This document shows, piece after piece, positions 1 through 8,461 of a stretch of DNA of 64,000 nt (position 1 is its first letter; each line of letters opens with the position of its first letter). This DNA comes from Chlorobaculum thiosulfatiphilum (GTDB lineage Bacteria; Bacteroidota; Chlorobiia; Chlorobiales; Chlorobiaceae), in NCBI RefSeq assembly GCF_006265165.1, contig NZ_VDCH01000001.1, forward strand, positions 124,001-188,000, in the 5' to 3' direction. Under the pieces are notes generated by a model. It was not told the DNA's origin. It did no database searches and saw nothing but the letters and a program-made list of their open reading frames with translations. The translations under genes and the position numbers were made by a program.

Positions 1-512
1 TCGCGGAAGACGGTCTCGATGTTGTGGAAAAAGGCCTCCTCGTCGAGCGTGTAGTCCTCGTTCATTTCGAGCTTCATGCGGTGCACGTTCCCGCCCGCGA
101 GGATGAACGCCTGCGAGTGAATCGGGTAGCACGGGTCGGGCACAATCGCCAGGTCACCGGGATTGGTGATCGCCTGGACGAGATGGACGTAGCCCTCTTT
201 CGACCCCATCGTCACCACGACCTCGCGGTCGAGATCAAGATCGACATTGTACTTGTCGCGATACCAGCCGCCGATTGCGCCGCGCAGCTTGTAAATACCT
301 TTCGAAACTGAATAGCCGTGGGTTTTGGGTTTGCCAACGCTCTCGACAAGCTTGTCGATGATGTGCTGTGGCGTCGGCCCATCGGGATTGCCCATCGAAA
401 AATCGATCACATCCTCCCCCGCCCGGCGCTCGGCCATCTTCAGCTCGTTGACTGCGGCAAACACATATTTAGGCAGTCTCTTGATTTTATCGAATTCTAT
501 CTCGTCGAACAT
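1..512 (-). CDS. Class I/II PLP aminotransferase (AlaC/AspC-like), 3' end outside the window
   Basis: The visible 170 residues begin MFDEIEFDKIKRLPKY and include the segment FSMGNPDGPTPQHIIDK and the KTHGYSVSKGIYKLR region. This is the N-terminal part of fold-type I PLP aminotransferases of the AlaC / LL-diaminopimelate aminotransferase-like subgroup, which transfer an amino group between glutamate or alanine and a 2-oxoacid in the cytoplasm. The catalytic lysine lies beyond the left edge, so the active site cannot be checked. The ATG at 510-512 is the first in frame and matches the usual start of the family. Exact substrate is not decidable from this part. The gene is monocistronic as far as visible and faces away from the hdr operon. 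Confidence 0.85.
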   Translation of the reverse strand, partial: MFDEIEFDKIKRLPKYVFAAVNELKMAERRAGEDVIDFSMGNPDGPTPQHIIDKLVESVGKPKTHGYSVSKGIYKLRGAIGGWYRDKYNVDLDLDREVVVTMGSKEGYVHLVQAITNPGDLAIVPDPCYPIHSQAFILAGGNVHRMKLEMNEDYTLDEEAFFHNIETVFR

Positions 513-659
513 GGTTTCTGGTTTCGGAATATCGTTGAAACGGTGCACTGAATTTTTGTCAAAGCAAACTTAATCATAAACAAAAAGCCGTTGATCTCCA
601 TAGGGGAACTGCCAAAAAACCGGCCCTTCGTTCTCCGGAAGTTCGCGTTCGCTCTTTTT

Positions 660-1115
660 TTACAACTGCGACGTACAATTCGGGCAACGAACGGCTTTCG
701 ACGGTATGGTCGAGAGGCAGAACGGGCACTCTTTGGTCTGCGGAGCGGCGGCTGGAGCGGCCTGTTTTTCTGACTGGTTGCGAAGCCGGTTGATCGACCG
801 GACAAGGAGAAACACGGCAAAAGCCATGATCAGAAAACCGATGAGCGCATTGACGAACAGGCCGTAATTGAGCGTGACCGCCCCGGCGCTTTTGGCTGCG
901 ACCAAGGCGGCATATGGCCCCGGTTGAGCGCCATCTCTGAGCACCAGAAACAGATTTGAAAAATCGGCCCCCTTCAGCAACAGACCGAGAGGCGGCATCA
1001 ACAGGTCGTTGACCAGCGAATTGACCAGCGCCCCAAAGGCCCCGCCAATGATGATGCCAACCGCCATATCGACCACATTGCCCTTGAGGGCGAACTCCCT
1101 GAACTCTTTCAGCAT
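660..1115 (-). CDS. mscL: Large-conductance mechanosensitive channel MscL with C-terminal zinc ribbon
   Basis: A 151-residue inner-membrane channel that opens under membrane tension to release solutes after osmotic downshock. The N-terminus MLKEFREFALKGNVVDMAVG and the first transmembrane helix IIIGGAFGALVNSLVNDLLM are diagnostic of MscL. The second helix lies at about residues 84-106. After a short Ala/Pro linker the protein ends in CPFCLSTI...CPNC (about 130-148), a CxxC-CxxC zinc-ribbon in place of the usual charged C-terminal helix. The zinc-ribbon reading is from the motif alone. It is a single gene between the aminotransferase and the leader of the hdr operon. Confidence 0.95.
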   Translation of the reverse strand: MLKEFREFALKGNVVDMAVGIIIGGAFGALVNSLVNDLLMPPLGLLLKGADFSNLFLVLRDGAQPGPYAALVAAKSAGAVTLNYGLFVNALIGFLIMAFAVFLLVRSINRLRNQSEKQAAPAAAPQTKECPFCLSTIPSKAVRCPNCTSQL

Positions 1116-1278
1116 AGCTTTCGTTGTTTACTTTTTCATGGATTGCACACGTAACAAGAATACAGATTTCTGGAGGAGTAAAGAAAATAAACGCCCTTAA
1201 TTGGACATTAGTGTATTTTTTGTTACAATAAAAGCTCATGTCTTTGTAGAACCCGCACGAATTCATCCAGAAATAGCA

Positions 1279-1370
1279 GGCATTCCTGAAACCTTAACGT
1301 AGAATTTTACGCATCATCGCAGCCGAACGGCTCAAGGGCGCTTTAAACGCCAGAGGGTTTCAGGAATACC
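1279..1370 (+). promoter_or_regulatory. Structured 5' leader of the hdr/flx operon
   Basis: GGCATTCCTGAAACC at 1279-1293 pairs with GGTTTCAGGAATACC at 1356-1370 (14 of 15 positions). The loop contains AGCCGAACGGCT (1321-1332) and GGCG(N7)CGCC (1337-1351). Together these could fold as a multi-branched RNA that ends 23 bases before the hdrCB start. hdrCB has no Shine-Dalgarno sequence in front of its ATG. It matches no riboswitch class I recognise. A cis-regulatory role is inference. Confidence 0.4.
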
Positions 1371-1393
1371 ATAACATCAGCAGTCATCAATCG

Positions 1394-2896
1394 ATGGAGC
1401 ATACTATCCGTACAGATTCATTGAAGCGGCAGCTTGAACAGACTACAGGCAACAACTACGCCTGCTGCTATCAATGCGGCAAATGCACCGCCGGATGTCC
1501 CGCCGGGGGCTTCATGGACAACCCTCCCGCGAGAATCATGCGCCTCGTGCAGGCCGGTTACGTCGAAGAGGCGATGCAGAGCGACTCGCTCTGGTACTGC
1601 ATCGGTTGCATGACCTGCACGGCCCGCTGCCCGCAGAACATGGAGATCGCAGGCACGATGGACGCCGTCAGGGAAATGGGACTCAAAAGCGGCATCGTCT
1701 CCACCGACAAGGCAAAAAAGCTGGTCACGGCCTTCCACACCTCGTTCCTCAACACGGTTCGCAAGAGCGGACGCTTGCAGGAGCTGGCGCTGGTCAACAG
1801 CTACAAGCTGCGCACCCGCACCTTCCTGCAGGACGCTGGCGCGGGCCTCAAGATGATGAAGCAGGGCAAGATCAATCCGGTGACGGCCTTCACCTCCAAA
1901 GAGACCGTCGAGCACAAGGAAGAGATCGAGAAAATTTTCCAGATCGCCGAAGGAAGCGGTCACGCCGCCGCGCCCAGGCGCAAGCCCGTCAAGCGCACCT
2001 TCAAGGCGGACGAGCCGCTTAGAATCACCTCCGGCATGACCATCGGCTACTATCCCGGCTGCTCGCTCTCCGGCACGGCGAAAGATTACGACATCTCCAT
2101 CCGCAAGATGTGCGACCGGCTCGGCATCAGGCTCCACGAAATCGAGGACTGGAACTGCTGCGGCGCGAGTTCGGCTCACGCCACCAACCACAAACTCTCC
2201 GTGCTCCTTCCGGCAAGGAATCAGGCGCTGGCCGACCAGCAAGGCCTCGACTACGTGCTCGCCCCCTGCGCCGCCTGCCTGAACCGCCAGGTGACCGCCC
2301 GCAAGGCGCTCATGGAGTCCGAGGAGCTTCGCGCCGAACTGAAGAGCGTGATGGGACGCGAGACCGAGCTCAAGGCGCGCTTCATCGGAGTCATGCAACT
2401 GCTCGAAGGCATGGGCGCCGAAGAGATCAAAAAGCGCGTCACCCACCCGCTCAAGGAGCTTCCGCTGGCCTGCTACTACGGCTGCCTCCTGGTGCGTCCT
2501 TTCGACGCGATGGGCTACGACGATCCGGAAAATCCGACCAAGATGGAGGCGATCGTCGAGGCGCTGGGCGCCAAGCCGGTTGACTGGGCCTACAAGGTCG
2601 AGTGCTGCGGCGCGGGTCTGACAATGGCCCAGCAGGAGATGATCGAGGACTTGACGCACAAAATCGCCAAGAACGCCACCGTCAACGGCGCGGGCGCTTT
2701 TGTGGTCGCCTGCCCGCTCTGCCACACCAACCTCGACATGCGTCAGGAGGGTATGCGCAAACGGTACAACGACATAAGCTCGATGCCGGTATACTACATT
2801 TCCGATCTGGTCGCAATGGCTTGCGGCGCGAGTCCCGAAGAGGTGGCGCTCGACAAGCACTTCGTTCCGGCGACCGGCATGGTCAGAAACCTTTAA
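1394..2896 (+). CDS. hdrCB: HdrC-HdrB fusion, heterodisulfide-reductase-like iron-sulfur subunit
   Basis: A 500-residue soluble iron-sulfur protein that fuses the two small Hdr subunits. Residues 25-35 (CYQCGKCTAGC) and 69-79 (CIGCMTCTARC) are two [4Fe-4S] sites typical of HdrC. The C-terminal half carries two complete cysteine-rich CCG domains of HdrB: YYPGCS (about 219), NCCGAS (about 254) and CAAC; then CYYGC (about 359), ECCGAG and CPLC. These bind the noncubane clusters that reduce a disulfide. In methanogens the substrate is CoM-S-S-CoB. In bacteria with FlxABCD the proposed substrate is the DsrC trisulfide/disulfide, which fits a sulfur oxidiser, but the partner is not encoded here. 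It is first in a run of six genes. The start is the only plausible ATG, 23 bases after the structured leader. Confidence 0.88.
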   Translation: MEHTIRTDSLKRQLEQTTGNNYACCYQCGKCTAGCPAGGFMDNPPARIMRLVQAGYVEEAMQSDSLWYCIGCMTCTARCPQNMEIAGTMDAVREMGLKSGIVSTDKAKKLVTAFHTSFLNTVRKSGRLQELALVNSYKLRTRTFLQDAGAGLKMMKQGKINPVTAFTSKETVEHKEEIEKIFQIAEGSGHAAAPRRKPVKRTFKADEPLRITSGMTIGYYPGCSLSGTAKDYDISIRKMCDRLGIRLHEIEDWNCCGASSAHATNHKLSVLLPARNQALADQQGLDYVLAPCAACLNRQVTARKALMESEELRAELKSVMGRETELKARFIGVMQLLEGMGAEEIKKRVTHPLKELPLACYYGCLLVRPFDAMGYDDPENPTKMEAIVEALGAKPVDWAYKVECCGAGLTMAQQEMIEDLTHKIAKNATVNGAGAFVVACPLCHTNLDMRQEGMRKRYNDISSMPVYYISDLVAMACGASPEEVALDKHFVPATGMVRNL

Positions 2897-3217
2897 TGTG
2901 CTCGCGGTGTATGAGAAAAAGGCATTTGAATCGTACATTGAAAGCTTTCATCAGGTAGCTTGTCCGACCGGTGCCGACAACTTCCCGTCACCCGGCGGGA
3001 TGCAGCCCTGACGGGCCGATACCTGCTTCAGCATCCTGTTCGCTCAGGATGAACATCTGAACAAACAGGAGAGAGGCAGAGAAGGGAATCTCAATACGCA
3101 AAGCTTGAACTGCACTGCTGAAAACAGCGGTACAAGGGACTGACTGTCCCTATAGTCTGGCGGCACATGGCGCTTTTCGCTCCGGTGCCGGAAACATTAT
3201 CAACTCAGGGCTTCAGG
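2897..3217 (+). other. Structured intergenic region between hdrCB and hdrA
   Basis: These 320 bases hold no gene but several potential hairpins: CCCGTCA/TGACGGG (2984-3015) with an inner CCCG/CGGG, CATCCTG/CAGGATG (about 3032-3050), and GGGAC/GTCCC (3136-3150). The element TTCGCTCAGGATGA resembles a short repeat dispersed in many bacterial genomes. Because the flanking genes belong to one complex, the region may tune relative expression by processing or attenuation. That is inference. I see no T-run after any of the hairpins. Confidence 0.5.
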
Positions 3218-5191
3218 ATGGCAAAAATAGGAGTCTTCGTTTGTCACTGCGGAGAAAATATCGCCTCGAAGGTCGATACGGGCAACCTTGTCAAGGCATT
3301 GTCCGACCATCCCGGCGTGGAAATCTGCAACGAGTATAAATATTTCTGCTCCGATCCGGGACAGGAAACCGTCAAACGCGCGATCAGGGAGAACAACCTG
3401 ACGGGCGTCGTGGTGGCTGCCTGTTCGCCGAGGATGCACGAAACCACCTTCCGCAAGGCGTGCGCCGAGGCCGGACTCAACCCGTACATGCTCGAACTGG
3501 CCAACATCCGCGAGCAGTGTTCCTGGGTGCATTCCGACAAGGATCAGGCCACCGAAAAGGCGATCGAGATCACCCGTTCGCTGGTCGAAAAGGTCAAGCG
3601 CAACAACGAGCTGAAGCCGATCTCCGTGCCGGTCACGCGCCGCGCTCTGGTCATCGGCGGCGGCATCGCGGGCATCCAGGCAGCACTCGACATCGCCGGC
3701 GCGGGGCGCGAAGTGATTCTCGTCGAACGCGAACCCTCGATTGGCGGCCACATGTCGCAGCTCTCCGAGACCTTCCCGACGCTCGACTGCTCGCAGTGCA
3801 TCCTGACGCCGCGCATGGTCGAGGCGATACAGCATCCCAACATCACGGTGCTGACGTACTCCGAAGTCGAAGAGGTGGACGGCTACATTGGCAACTTCAA
3901 GGTCAAGGTGCGCAAGAAGGCGCGCTACGTCGATATGAGCAAGTGCACCGGCTGCGGCGACTGCATCCAGAAGTGCCCGGTCAAGAAGATTCCGAGCGAA
4001 TTCGAATGCGGACTCGGCAACCGCACGGCGATCTACACGCCATTCGCGCAGGCCGTGCCGAACGTGCCGGTAATCGACAAGAACCGCTGCACCTACTTCA
4101 AGAACGGCAAGTGCAAAATCTGCCAGAAAACCTGCCAGATCGAGAACTGCATCGATTTCGAGATGCAGGACACCTTCGAGGAGTTCGAGATTGGCGCAAT
4201 CGTGGTGGCCACCGGCTTCCAGATTCAGGACACGAGCGTCTATGGCGAGTACGGTTACGGCAAGTACAAAGACGTGATTACCGGCCTGCACTTCGAGCGG
4301 CTCGCCTCGGCCAGCGGCCCGACCGCCGGAAAGATTCTGCGCCCATCGGACGGCAAGGAGCCGGAGACCGTGGTCTTCATCCAGTGCGCCGGATCGCGCG
4401 ACCCTTCGAAAGGCGTCAAATACTGCTCCAAGATTTGCTGCATGTACACGGCAAAACACGCCATGCTCTTCGCGCACAAGCATCACGACGGCAACAGCAA
4501 GATTTTCTACATGGACATCCGCGCCGCCGGCAAGGGGTATGACGAGTTCACCCGCCGCGCCATCGAGGAGGATGAGGCCGAGTACCTGCGGGGCCGTGTC
4601 AGCAAGGTGTTCGAGGAGAACGGCAAGCTGATCGTGCGCGGCGTCGATACGCTGCTCGGCAAGCCGGTGGAGGTTGCCGCCGACATGGTGGTGCTCGCCA
4701 CGGCCATCGTGCCACAGCCCGACGCAAAGGAGTTCGCCAAGAAGATCGGCATCGGCTACGACGAGTACGGCTTCTACAACGAGGCGCACCTGAAGCTGCG
4801 CCCGGTCGAAACGGCCACCGCGGGCATCTACCTCTGCGGCGCGTGCCAGTCGCCGAAGGACATTCCCGACTCGGTCGCCCAGGCATCGGCCACGGCAGCC
4901 AAGGTGCTCGGCCTCTTCAGCCGCGAGCAACTCGAACGCGAGCCGGTGGTGGCCGCCGTCGGCGAGGCGACCTGCGCCGGATGCTGGGGCTGCGTGTCGG
5001 CCTGTCCGTACAACGCGATCGAGCAAAAGGAGATCCGCGACCGCAACGGCAACCTCGTCAAAGAGGTGGCCAGCGTCAATCCCGGCCTTTGCCAGGGGTG
5101 CGGCACCTGCGTGACCTTCTGCCGCTCCAACAGCATCGATCTGGCGGGATTCACCGAAAAGCAGATATTCGCCGAAGTGATGGCGCTTTGA
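3218..5191 (+). CDS. hdrA: HdrA-like FAD iron-sulfur bifurcating subunit
   Basis: A 657-residue cytoplasmic flavoprotein at the centre of Hdr complexes. It has the HdrA N-terminal segment (VCHCGENI), the FAD Rossmann motif GGGIAGIQAALD (about 146), the HdrA signature LDCSQCILTPRMVE, an inserted ferredoxin domain (CTGCGDCIQKCP at about 245, then CTYFKNGKCKICQKTC), the motif CAGSRDP...YCSKICC, and a C-terminal ferredoxin pair (CAGCWGCVSACP at about 585, CQGCGTCVTFC at about 625). In characterised complexes this flavin bifurcates electrons between ferredoxin and a disulfide. I chose the ATG at 3218 because family members start with MAKIGVFVCHCG. An in-frame ATG at 3167 would add 17 residues without family support. 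Confidence 0.92.
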   Translation: MAKIGVFVCHCGENIASKVDTGNLVKALSDHPGVEICNEYKYFCSDPGQETVKRAIRENNLTGVVVAACSPRMHETTFRKACAEAGLNPYMLELANIREQCSWVHSDKDQATEKAIEITRSLVEKVKRNNELKPISVPVTRRALVIGGGIAGIQAALDIAGAGREVILVEREPSIGGHMSQLSETFPTLDCSQCILTPRMVEAIQHPNITVLTYSEVEEVDGYIGNFKVKVRKKARYVDMSKCTGCGDCIQKCPVKKIPSEFECGLGNRTAIYTPFAQAVPNVPVIDKNRCTYFKNGKCKICQKTCQIENCIDFEMQDTFEEFEIGAIVVATGFQIQDTSVYGEYGYGKYKDVITGLHFERLASASGPTAGKILRPSDGKEPETVVFIQCAGSRDPSKGVKYCSKICCMYTAKHAMLFAHKHHDGNSKIFYMDIRAAGKGYDEFTRRAIEEDEAEYLRGRVSKVFEENGKLIVRGVDTLLGKPVEVAADMVVLATAIVPQPDAKEFAKKIGIGYDEYGFYNEAHLKLRPVETATAGIYLCGACQSPKDIPDSVAQASATAAKVLGLFSREQLEREPVVAAVGEATCAGCWGCVSACPYNAIEQKEIRDRNGNLVKEVASVNPGLCQGCGTCVTFCRSNSIDLAGFTEKQIFAEVMAL

Positions 5192-5248
5192 CAATACGTC
5201 GAGCGCCGTAACAGCAACCTGAACTCAACCAAGCGACCGAATCAGCCG

Positions 5249-5698
5249 ATGAGCGAACCATTCGAACCGAAAATCGTGGCTTTTGTCTGCACCTACTGCA
5301 CCTACGCGGGCGCGGACCTTGCAGGCACCAGCCGTCTGAAATACGCGCCGAACGTCAGGATCGTGCGACTCCCCTGCACGGGACGCATCAGCCCGATGTT
5401 CATCCTCAAGGCATTGCAGAAAGGAGCCGACTCCGTGCTCGTGAGCGGTTGCCATCCGGGCGACTGCCACTTCACTTCGGGCAACTACCATGCCCGTCGC
5501 CGCTGGACGGTATTCCGCGCGCTGCTCTCCTTCACGGGCATCCCGGAGGAGCGCATCCGCTTCTCGTGGATCAGCGCAGCCGAGGGGGCCAAGTTCGCCG
5601 AGCTTATCAACGAAATCACCGACGACACCCGCAAGCTCGGTCCGTTCACGCAGTACCAGGAGCTGCAAAAAGTCATCGAAACCCAGTCTTCGTACTAA
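5249..5698 (+). CDS. flxD: MvhD/FlxD-like [2Fe-2S] electron-transfer subunit
   Basis: A 149-residue protein of the MvhD family, which passes electrons to HdrA from a hydrogenase or, in FlxABCD, from an NAD(P)H dehydrogenase. The conserved cysteines appear as CTYC, PCTGRISP, and SGCHPGDCHF followed by GNYHARRRW, as in MvhD. Length is normal (about 140-150). It sits 57 bases after hdrA and 3 bases before flxC, so it belongs to the same transcript. Symbol assigned by operon context; mvhD-like is the neutral name. Confidence 0.85.
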   Translation: MSEPFEPKIVAFVCTYCTYAGADLAGTSRLKYAPNVRIVRLPCTGRISPMFILKALQKGADSVLVSGCHPGDCHFTSGNYHARRRWTVFRALLSFTGIPEERIRFSWISAAEGAKFAELINEITDDTRKLGPFTQYQELQKVIETQSSY

Positions 5699-5701
5699 TC
5701 A

Positions 5702-6532
5702 ATGGGAATACAGGAACAATACAGAAGTGAAGCCGCCGCGCTGCTCTCGTCGGGCGAGGTGAAGCTGGTCATCGGCTTCGGCGCGGGTTCGACCGCCGAC
5801 CGCCGCCGTCCGCTCTTCGCCCGTACGCCGGAAGAGGCCCAAAAGTTCGTGCTCGACGCGGCCTGCATCGCGAACCTCTCGACCTACCTGCTCGCCGAGG
5901 GCTTGCTTTCGGACGGCAAGAAGGTGGGGGTTTTCCTCAAGCCGGACGGCATCCGCAGCGTCAATATTCTCATTTCGGAGGCGCAGCTCAAGCCGGAGCA
6001 GGTGGTGATTCTCGGATACGCCATCGAGAACGGCAAGGATGTCGCAGCACTCGAAGGACGAAACATTTCGGATTTCAGCATTGGCGAAAAAATCAGGAAC
6101 CTGACGCCGCCGCCCCACGTCATCGAGGCCGCCGAAAAGATCGAGGCGATGAGCGCGGAGGAGCGGTTCGAGTACTGGAAAGAGGAGTTCTCGAAGTGCA
6201 TCAAGTGCTACGCCTGCCGCCAGGTCTGCCCGATGTGCTACTGCCGTCGCTGCATCGTTGACGTCAACCAGCCGCAGTGGGTCAGCACCTCGTCGCACAC
6301 CCTCGGCAACTTCGAGTGGAACCTCGTCCGCGCCTTCCACCTGGCCGGACGCTGCGCCTCCTGCGGCGCTTGCGACCGAGCCTGCCCGGTGAACATTCCG
6401 CTCCGGCTCGTCAACTACCGCATGGGCAAGGAGGTGCGCAGCGCCTTCGATTACGTCGCCGGCGAAAACAGCGACCAGAAACCGGTGCTCGCGAGCTTCA
6501 AGCAGGACGACCCCGAGACCTTCATTCTTTAA
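5702..6532 (+). CDS. flxC: FlxC-like 4Fe-4S dicluster protein
   Basis: A 276-residue iron-sulfur protein. The C-terminal half holds two cysteine clusters: CIKCYACRQVCPMCYC followed by RRC (about 162-179), and CASCGACDRACPVNIP (about 220-235). The N-terminal half has no cofactor motif I recognise. This protein occurs with FlxB and FlxA in Flx/Hdr operons and is expected to wire the NAD(P)H-oxidising module to FlxD and HdrA. Only 3 bases separate it from flxD, and 14 from flxB. The symbol rests on gene order as much as on sequence. Confidence 0.72.
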   Translation: MGIQEQYRSEAAALLSSGEVKLVIGFGAGSTADRRRPLFARTPEEAQKFVLDAACIANLSTYLLAEGLLSDGKKVGVFLKPDGIRSVNILISEAQLKPEQVVILGYAIENGKDVAALEGRNISDFSIGEKIRNLTPPPHVIEAAEKIEAMSAEERFEYWKEEFSKCIKCYACRQVCPMCYCRRCIVDVNQPQWVSTSSHTLGNFEWNLVRAFHLAGRCASCGACDRACPVNIPLRLVNYRMGKEVRSAFDYVAGENSDQKPVLASFKQDDPETFIL

Positions 6533-6546
6533 GCATCCGGACAAGC

Positions 6547-7560
6547 ATGACCAGAATACTTCTCAGGAACAAACTCGACGACTGTATCGCCGCCTGGCGC
6601 TCCGCCGGATTCAGCGTGCTCGCGCCAGTGAAACGGCACGAGATGAGCAGCTTCGGCGAGGTGCAGAAGTCGAGCGATATGGCCCTCGACCTCGTTCTGA
6701 CCGAGCGCACCATCAAGGATCAGTTCTTCCCGCAAACCGAGCCGCTCATCAAATACAAGATCGGCAAGCACCAGATCGACAGCGAAACCATGACGCCGCC
6801 TGAGCAAAAGCGCGTCTTCTTCGGTGTGCGCCCCTGCGACGCTTCGGGGCTGGCCATCGACGACCCGCTCTTCGGCTGGGACTACAAGGACGACTACTGG
6901 TTCCGTCGCCGCGACAACTCGGTGATCGTCACCATCGCCTGCGCCCAGGCGGACGACTTCTGCATGTGCACCTCGGTGAAGCTCTCGCCCGACAGCGCGA
7001 AAGGCGCGGACGTGCTGCTCCGTCCTTTGCTGGAGGGCAGCGGATGGCAGATCGAAGTTCTTTCCGAACGCGGCAAGGCTCTGTTGGAGATTGTATCGTC
7101 TCTCCTGCTGGAAGGGAATGGCCACACGTTCCCTTTGCCGCAGGTGGCCGAGAAGTTCGATGTCGAAAAGGTGATGGAGTGGTTGGCCGATCCGGCGAGC
7201 TTTGAGAGCCAGTTCTGGAAGGATATCGCCCTGCGCTGCGTCGGCTGCGGAAGCTGCACCTTCCTCTGCCCCACCTGCCACTGCTTCGACATCCAGGACG
7301 AGGGCGACACCTATCAGGGCATCCGTCGCAAGAACTGGGACAGTTGCTCCTTCGCGAACTTCACGATGCACACCTCCGGCCACAATCCGAGGAACACGCA
7401 ATCGACCCGCTGGCGTCAGCGCATCATGCACAAATTCAACTACTACCAGGGCAAGTTCGGCGTCAACAGTTGCACCGGCTGCGGCCGCTGCACCCGCCAG
7501 TGCCCGGTGGACATGGGTATTACCGAAACTCTGCAAGCGATTACAAATTTACCGAGGTGA
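6547..7560 (+). CDS. flxB: FlxB-like 4Fe-4S subunit (AsrA / sulfhydrogenase beta-like)
   Basis: A 337-residue protein related to anaerobic sulfite reductase subunit A and sulfhydrogenase beta subunits. It has the family segment VFFGVRPCDASGLAIDD (about 96-112) and two ferredoxin motifs near the C-terminus: CVGCGSCTFLCPTCHC (about 232-247) and CTGCGRCTRQCPVDMG (about 312-327). The protein transfers electrons between the FAD/NAD(P)H subunit and the other iron-sulfur subunits. The ATG at 6547 follows flxC by 14 bases. The same frame is open further upstream, but that part overlaps flxC and is not homologous to the family. Confidence 0.8.
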   Translation: MTRILLRNKLDDCIAAWRSAGFSVLAPVKRHEMSSFGEVQKSSDMALDLVLTERTIKDQFFPQTEPLIKYKIGKHQIDSETMTPPEQKRVFFGVRPCDASGLAIDDPLFGWDYKDDYWFRRRDNSVIVTIACAQADDFCMCTSVKLSPDSAKGADVLLRPLLEGSGWQIEVLSERGKALLEIVSSLLLEGNGHTFPLPQVAEKFDVEKVMEWLADPASFESQFWKDIALRCVGCGSCTFLCPTCHCFDIQDEGDTYQGIRRKNWDSCSFANFTMHTSGHNPRNTQSTRWRQRIMHKFNYYQGKFGVNSCTGCGRCTRQCPVDMGITETLQAITNLPR

Positions 7561-7586
7561 CACAAGACCGATACCATACCCACGAC

Positions 7587-8423
7587 ATGATCTACAGCCC
7601 GTTCCCGATGCGGGTTGTGTCGAAACGCGCCGAGGCCCCCGGCGTCAATACGCTCAAGCTCGAATTCGTCCGCGAGGAGGATCACGAGTTTTTCAAGCAG
7701 AACTACAAGACCGGCATGTTCGGCCTGTACGGCATCTTCGGCGAGGGCGAAAGCACCTTCTGCGTCGCCAGCCCGGAGACCCGCAAGGAGTACATCGAAT
7801 GCACCTTCCGCCAGTCGGGGCGCGTGACTTCGACGCTCGCCAATGTGGATGCGGGGGACATCGTGACCTTTCGCGGCCCCTACGGCAACCGCTTCCCCAT
7901 CGAAGAGTTCGAGGGCAAGAACCTCCTCTTCATCGCAGGCGGCATCGCGCTTCCCCCGACGCGCAGCGTCATCTGGTCGTGCCTCGACCAGCGGGAGAAG
8001 TACCGCGACGTGACCATCGTTTACGGCGCAAGAACCGTGGCCGATCTGGTGTACAAAAACGAACTGGACGAATGGAAAAAGCGCGACGACGTGCGGCTCG
8101 TGCTGACGGTCGATCCGGGAGGCGAAACGCCGGACTGGCAGGATCACGTCGGCTTCGTGCCGACCGTGCTCGAACAGGCCGCCCCGTCGCCGGAGAACAC
8201 CATCGCCGTGCTCTGCGGCCCGCCGATCATGATCAAGTTCACCCTCGCGGCACTCCAGAAGCTCGGCTTCACGGCGGAGAACGTCTATACGACGCTCGAA
8301 AACCGCATGAAATGCGGTGTCGGCAAATGCGGCCGCTGCAACGTCGGCTCTGTGTACATCTGCAAAGAAGGCCCGGTCTTCACCGCCGCCGAAGTGCAGG
8401 CCATGCCGCAAGCGGATTTGTAA
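7587..8423 (+). CDS. flxA: FlxA-like FAD/NAD(P)-binding oxidoreductase subunit (AsrB/HydG-like)
   Basis: A 278-residue ferredoxin-NADP reductase-fold protein that oxidises or reduces NAD(P)H and feeds the Hdr module. Visible are the FAD-binding barrel (GDIVTFRGPYGNRFP), the nucleotide-binding segment AGGIALPPTRSVIW, CGPPIMIKF, and the C-terminal [2Fe-2S] motif CGVGKCGRCNVG followed by a fourth Cys in YICKEGP. A GTG at 7557 overlaps the flxB stop as GTGA and would add 10 residues; neither start has a clear ribosome-binding site. It is the last gene of the operon, followed by a strong terminator. Confidence 0.85.
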   Translation: MIYSPFPMRVVSKRAEAPGVNTLKLEFVREEDHEFFKQNYKTGMFGLYGIFGEGESTFCVASPETRKEYIECTFRQSGRVTSTLANVDAGDIVTFRGPYGNRFPIEEFEGKNLLFIAGGIALPPTRSVIWSCLDQREKYRDVTIVYGARTVADLVYKNELDEWKKRDDVRLVLTVDPGGETPDWQDHVGFVPTVLEQAAPSPENTIAVLCGPPIMIKFTLAALQKLGFTAENVYTTLENRMKCGVGKCGRCNVGSVYICKEGPVFTAAEVQAMPQADL

Positions 8424-8429
8424 GAACAC

Positions 8430-8460
8430 GGACGGCGTGGACTTTGTGGACCTGGTGGAC
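8430..8460. repeat. GTGGAC 9-bp tandem element
   Basis: GTGGACTTTGTGGACCTGGTGGAC-type sequence: three GTGGAC hexamers spaced every 9 bases. Related copies lie at 8510-8537 (inverted), 11139-11172 and 35727-35760. Confidence 0.7.
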
Positions 8461-8461
8461 A

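Noticed and set aside
2984-3150. Possible riboswitch (cobalamin or thiamine) between hdrCB and hdrA
   Set aside because: No consensus box of either class is present and the hairpins do not fit the known arrangements.
1418-5194. Long minus-strand reading frames opposite hdrCB and hdrA (over 500 and 660 codons)
   Set aside because: They are shadows created by high GC and third-position bias. Their composition is repetitive in Arg/His/Ala/Leu and lacks any family motif, while the plus-strand genes have full motifs.
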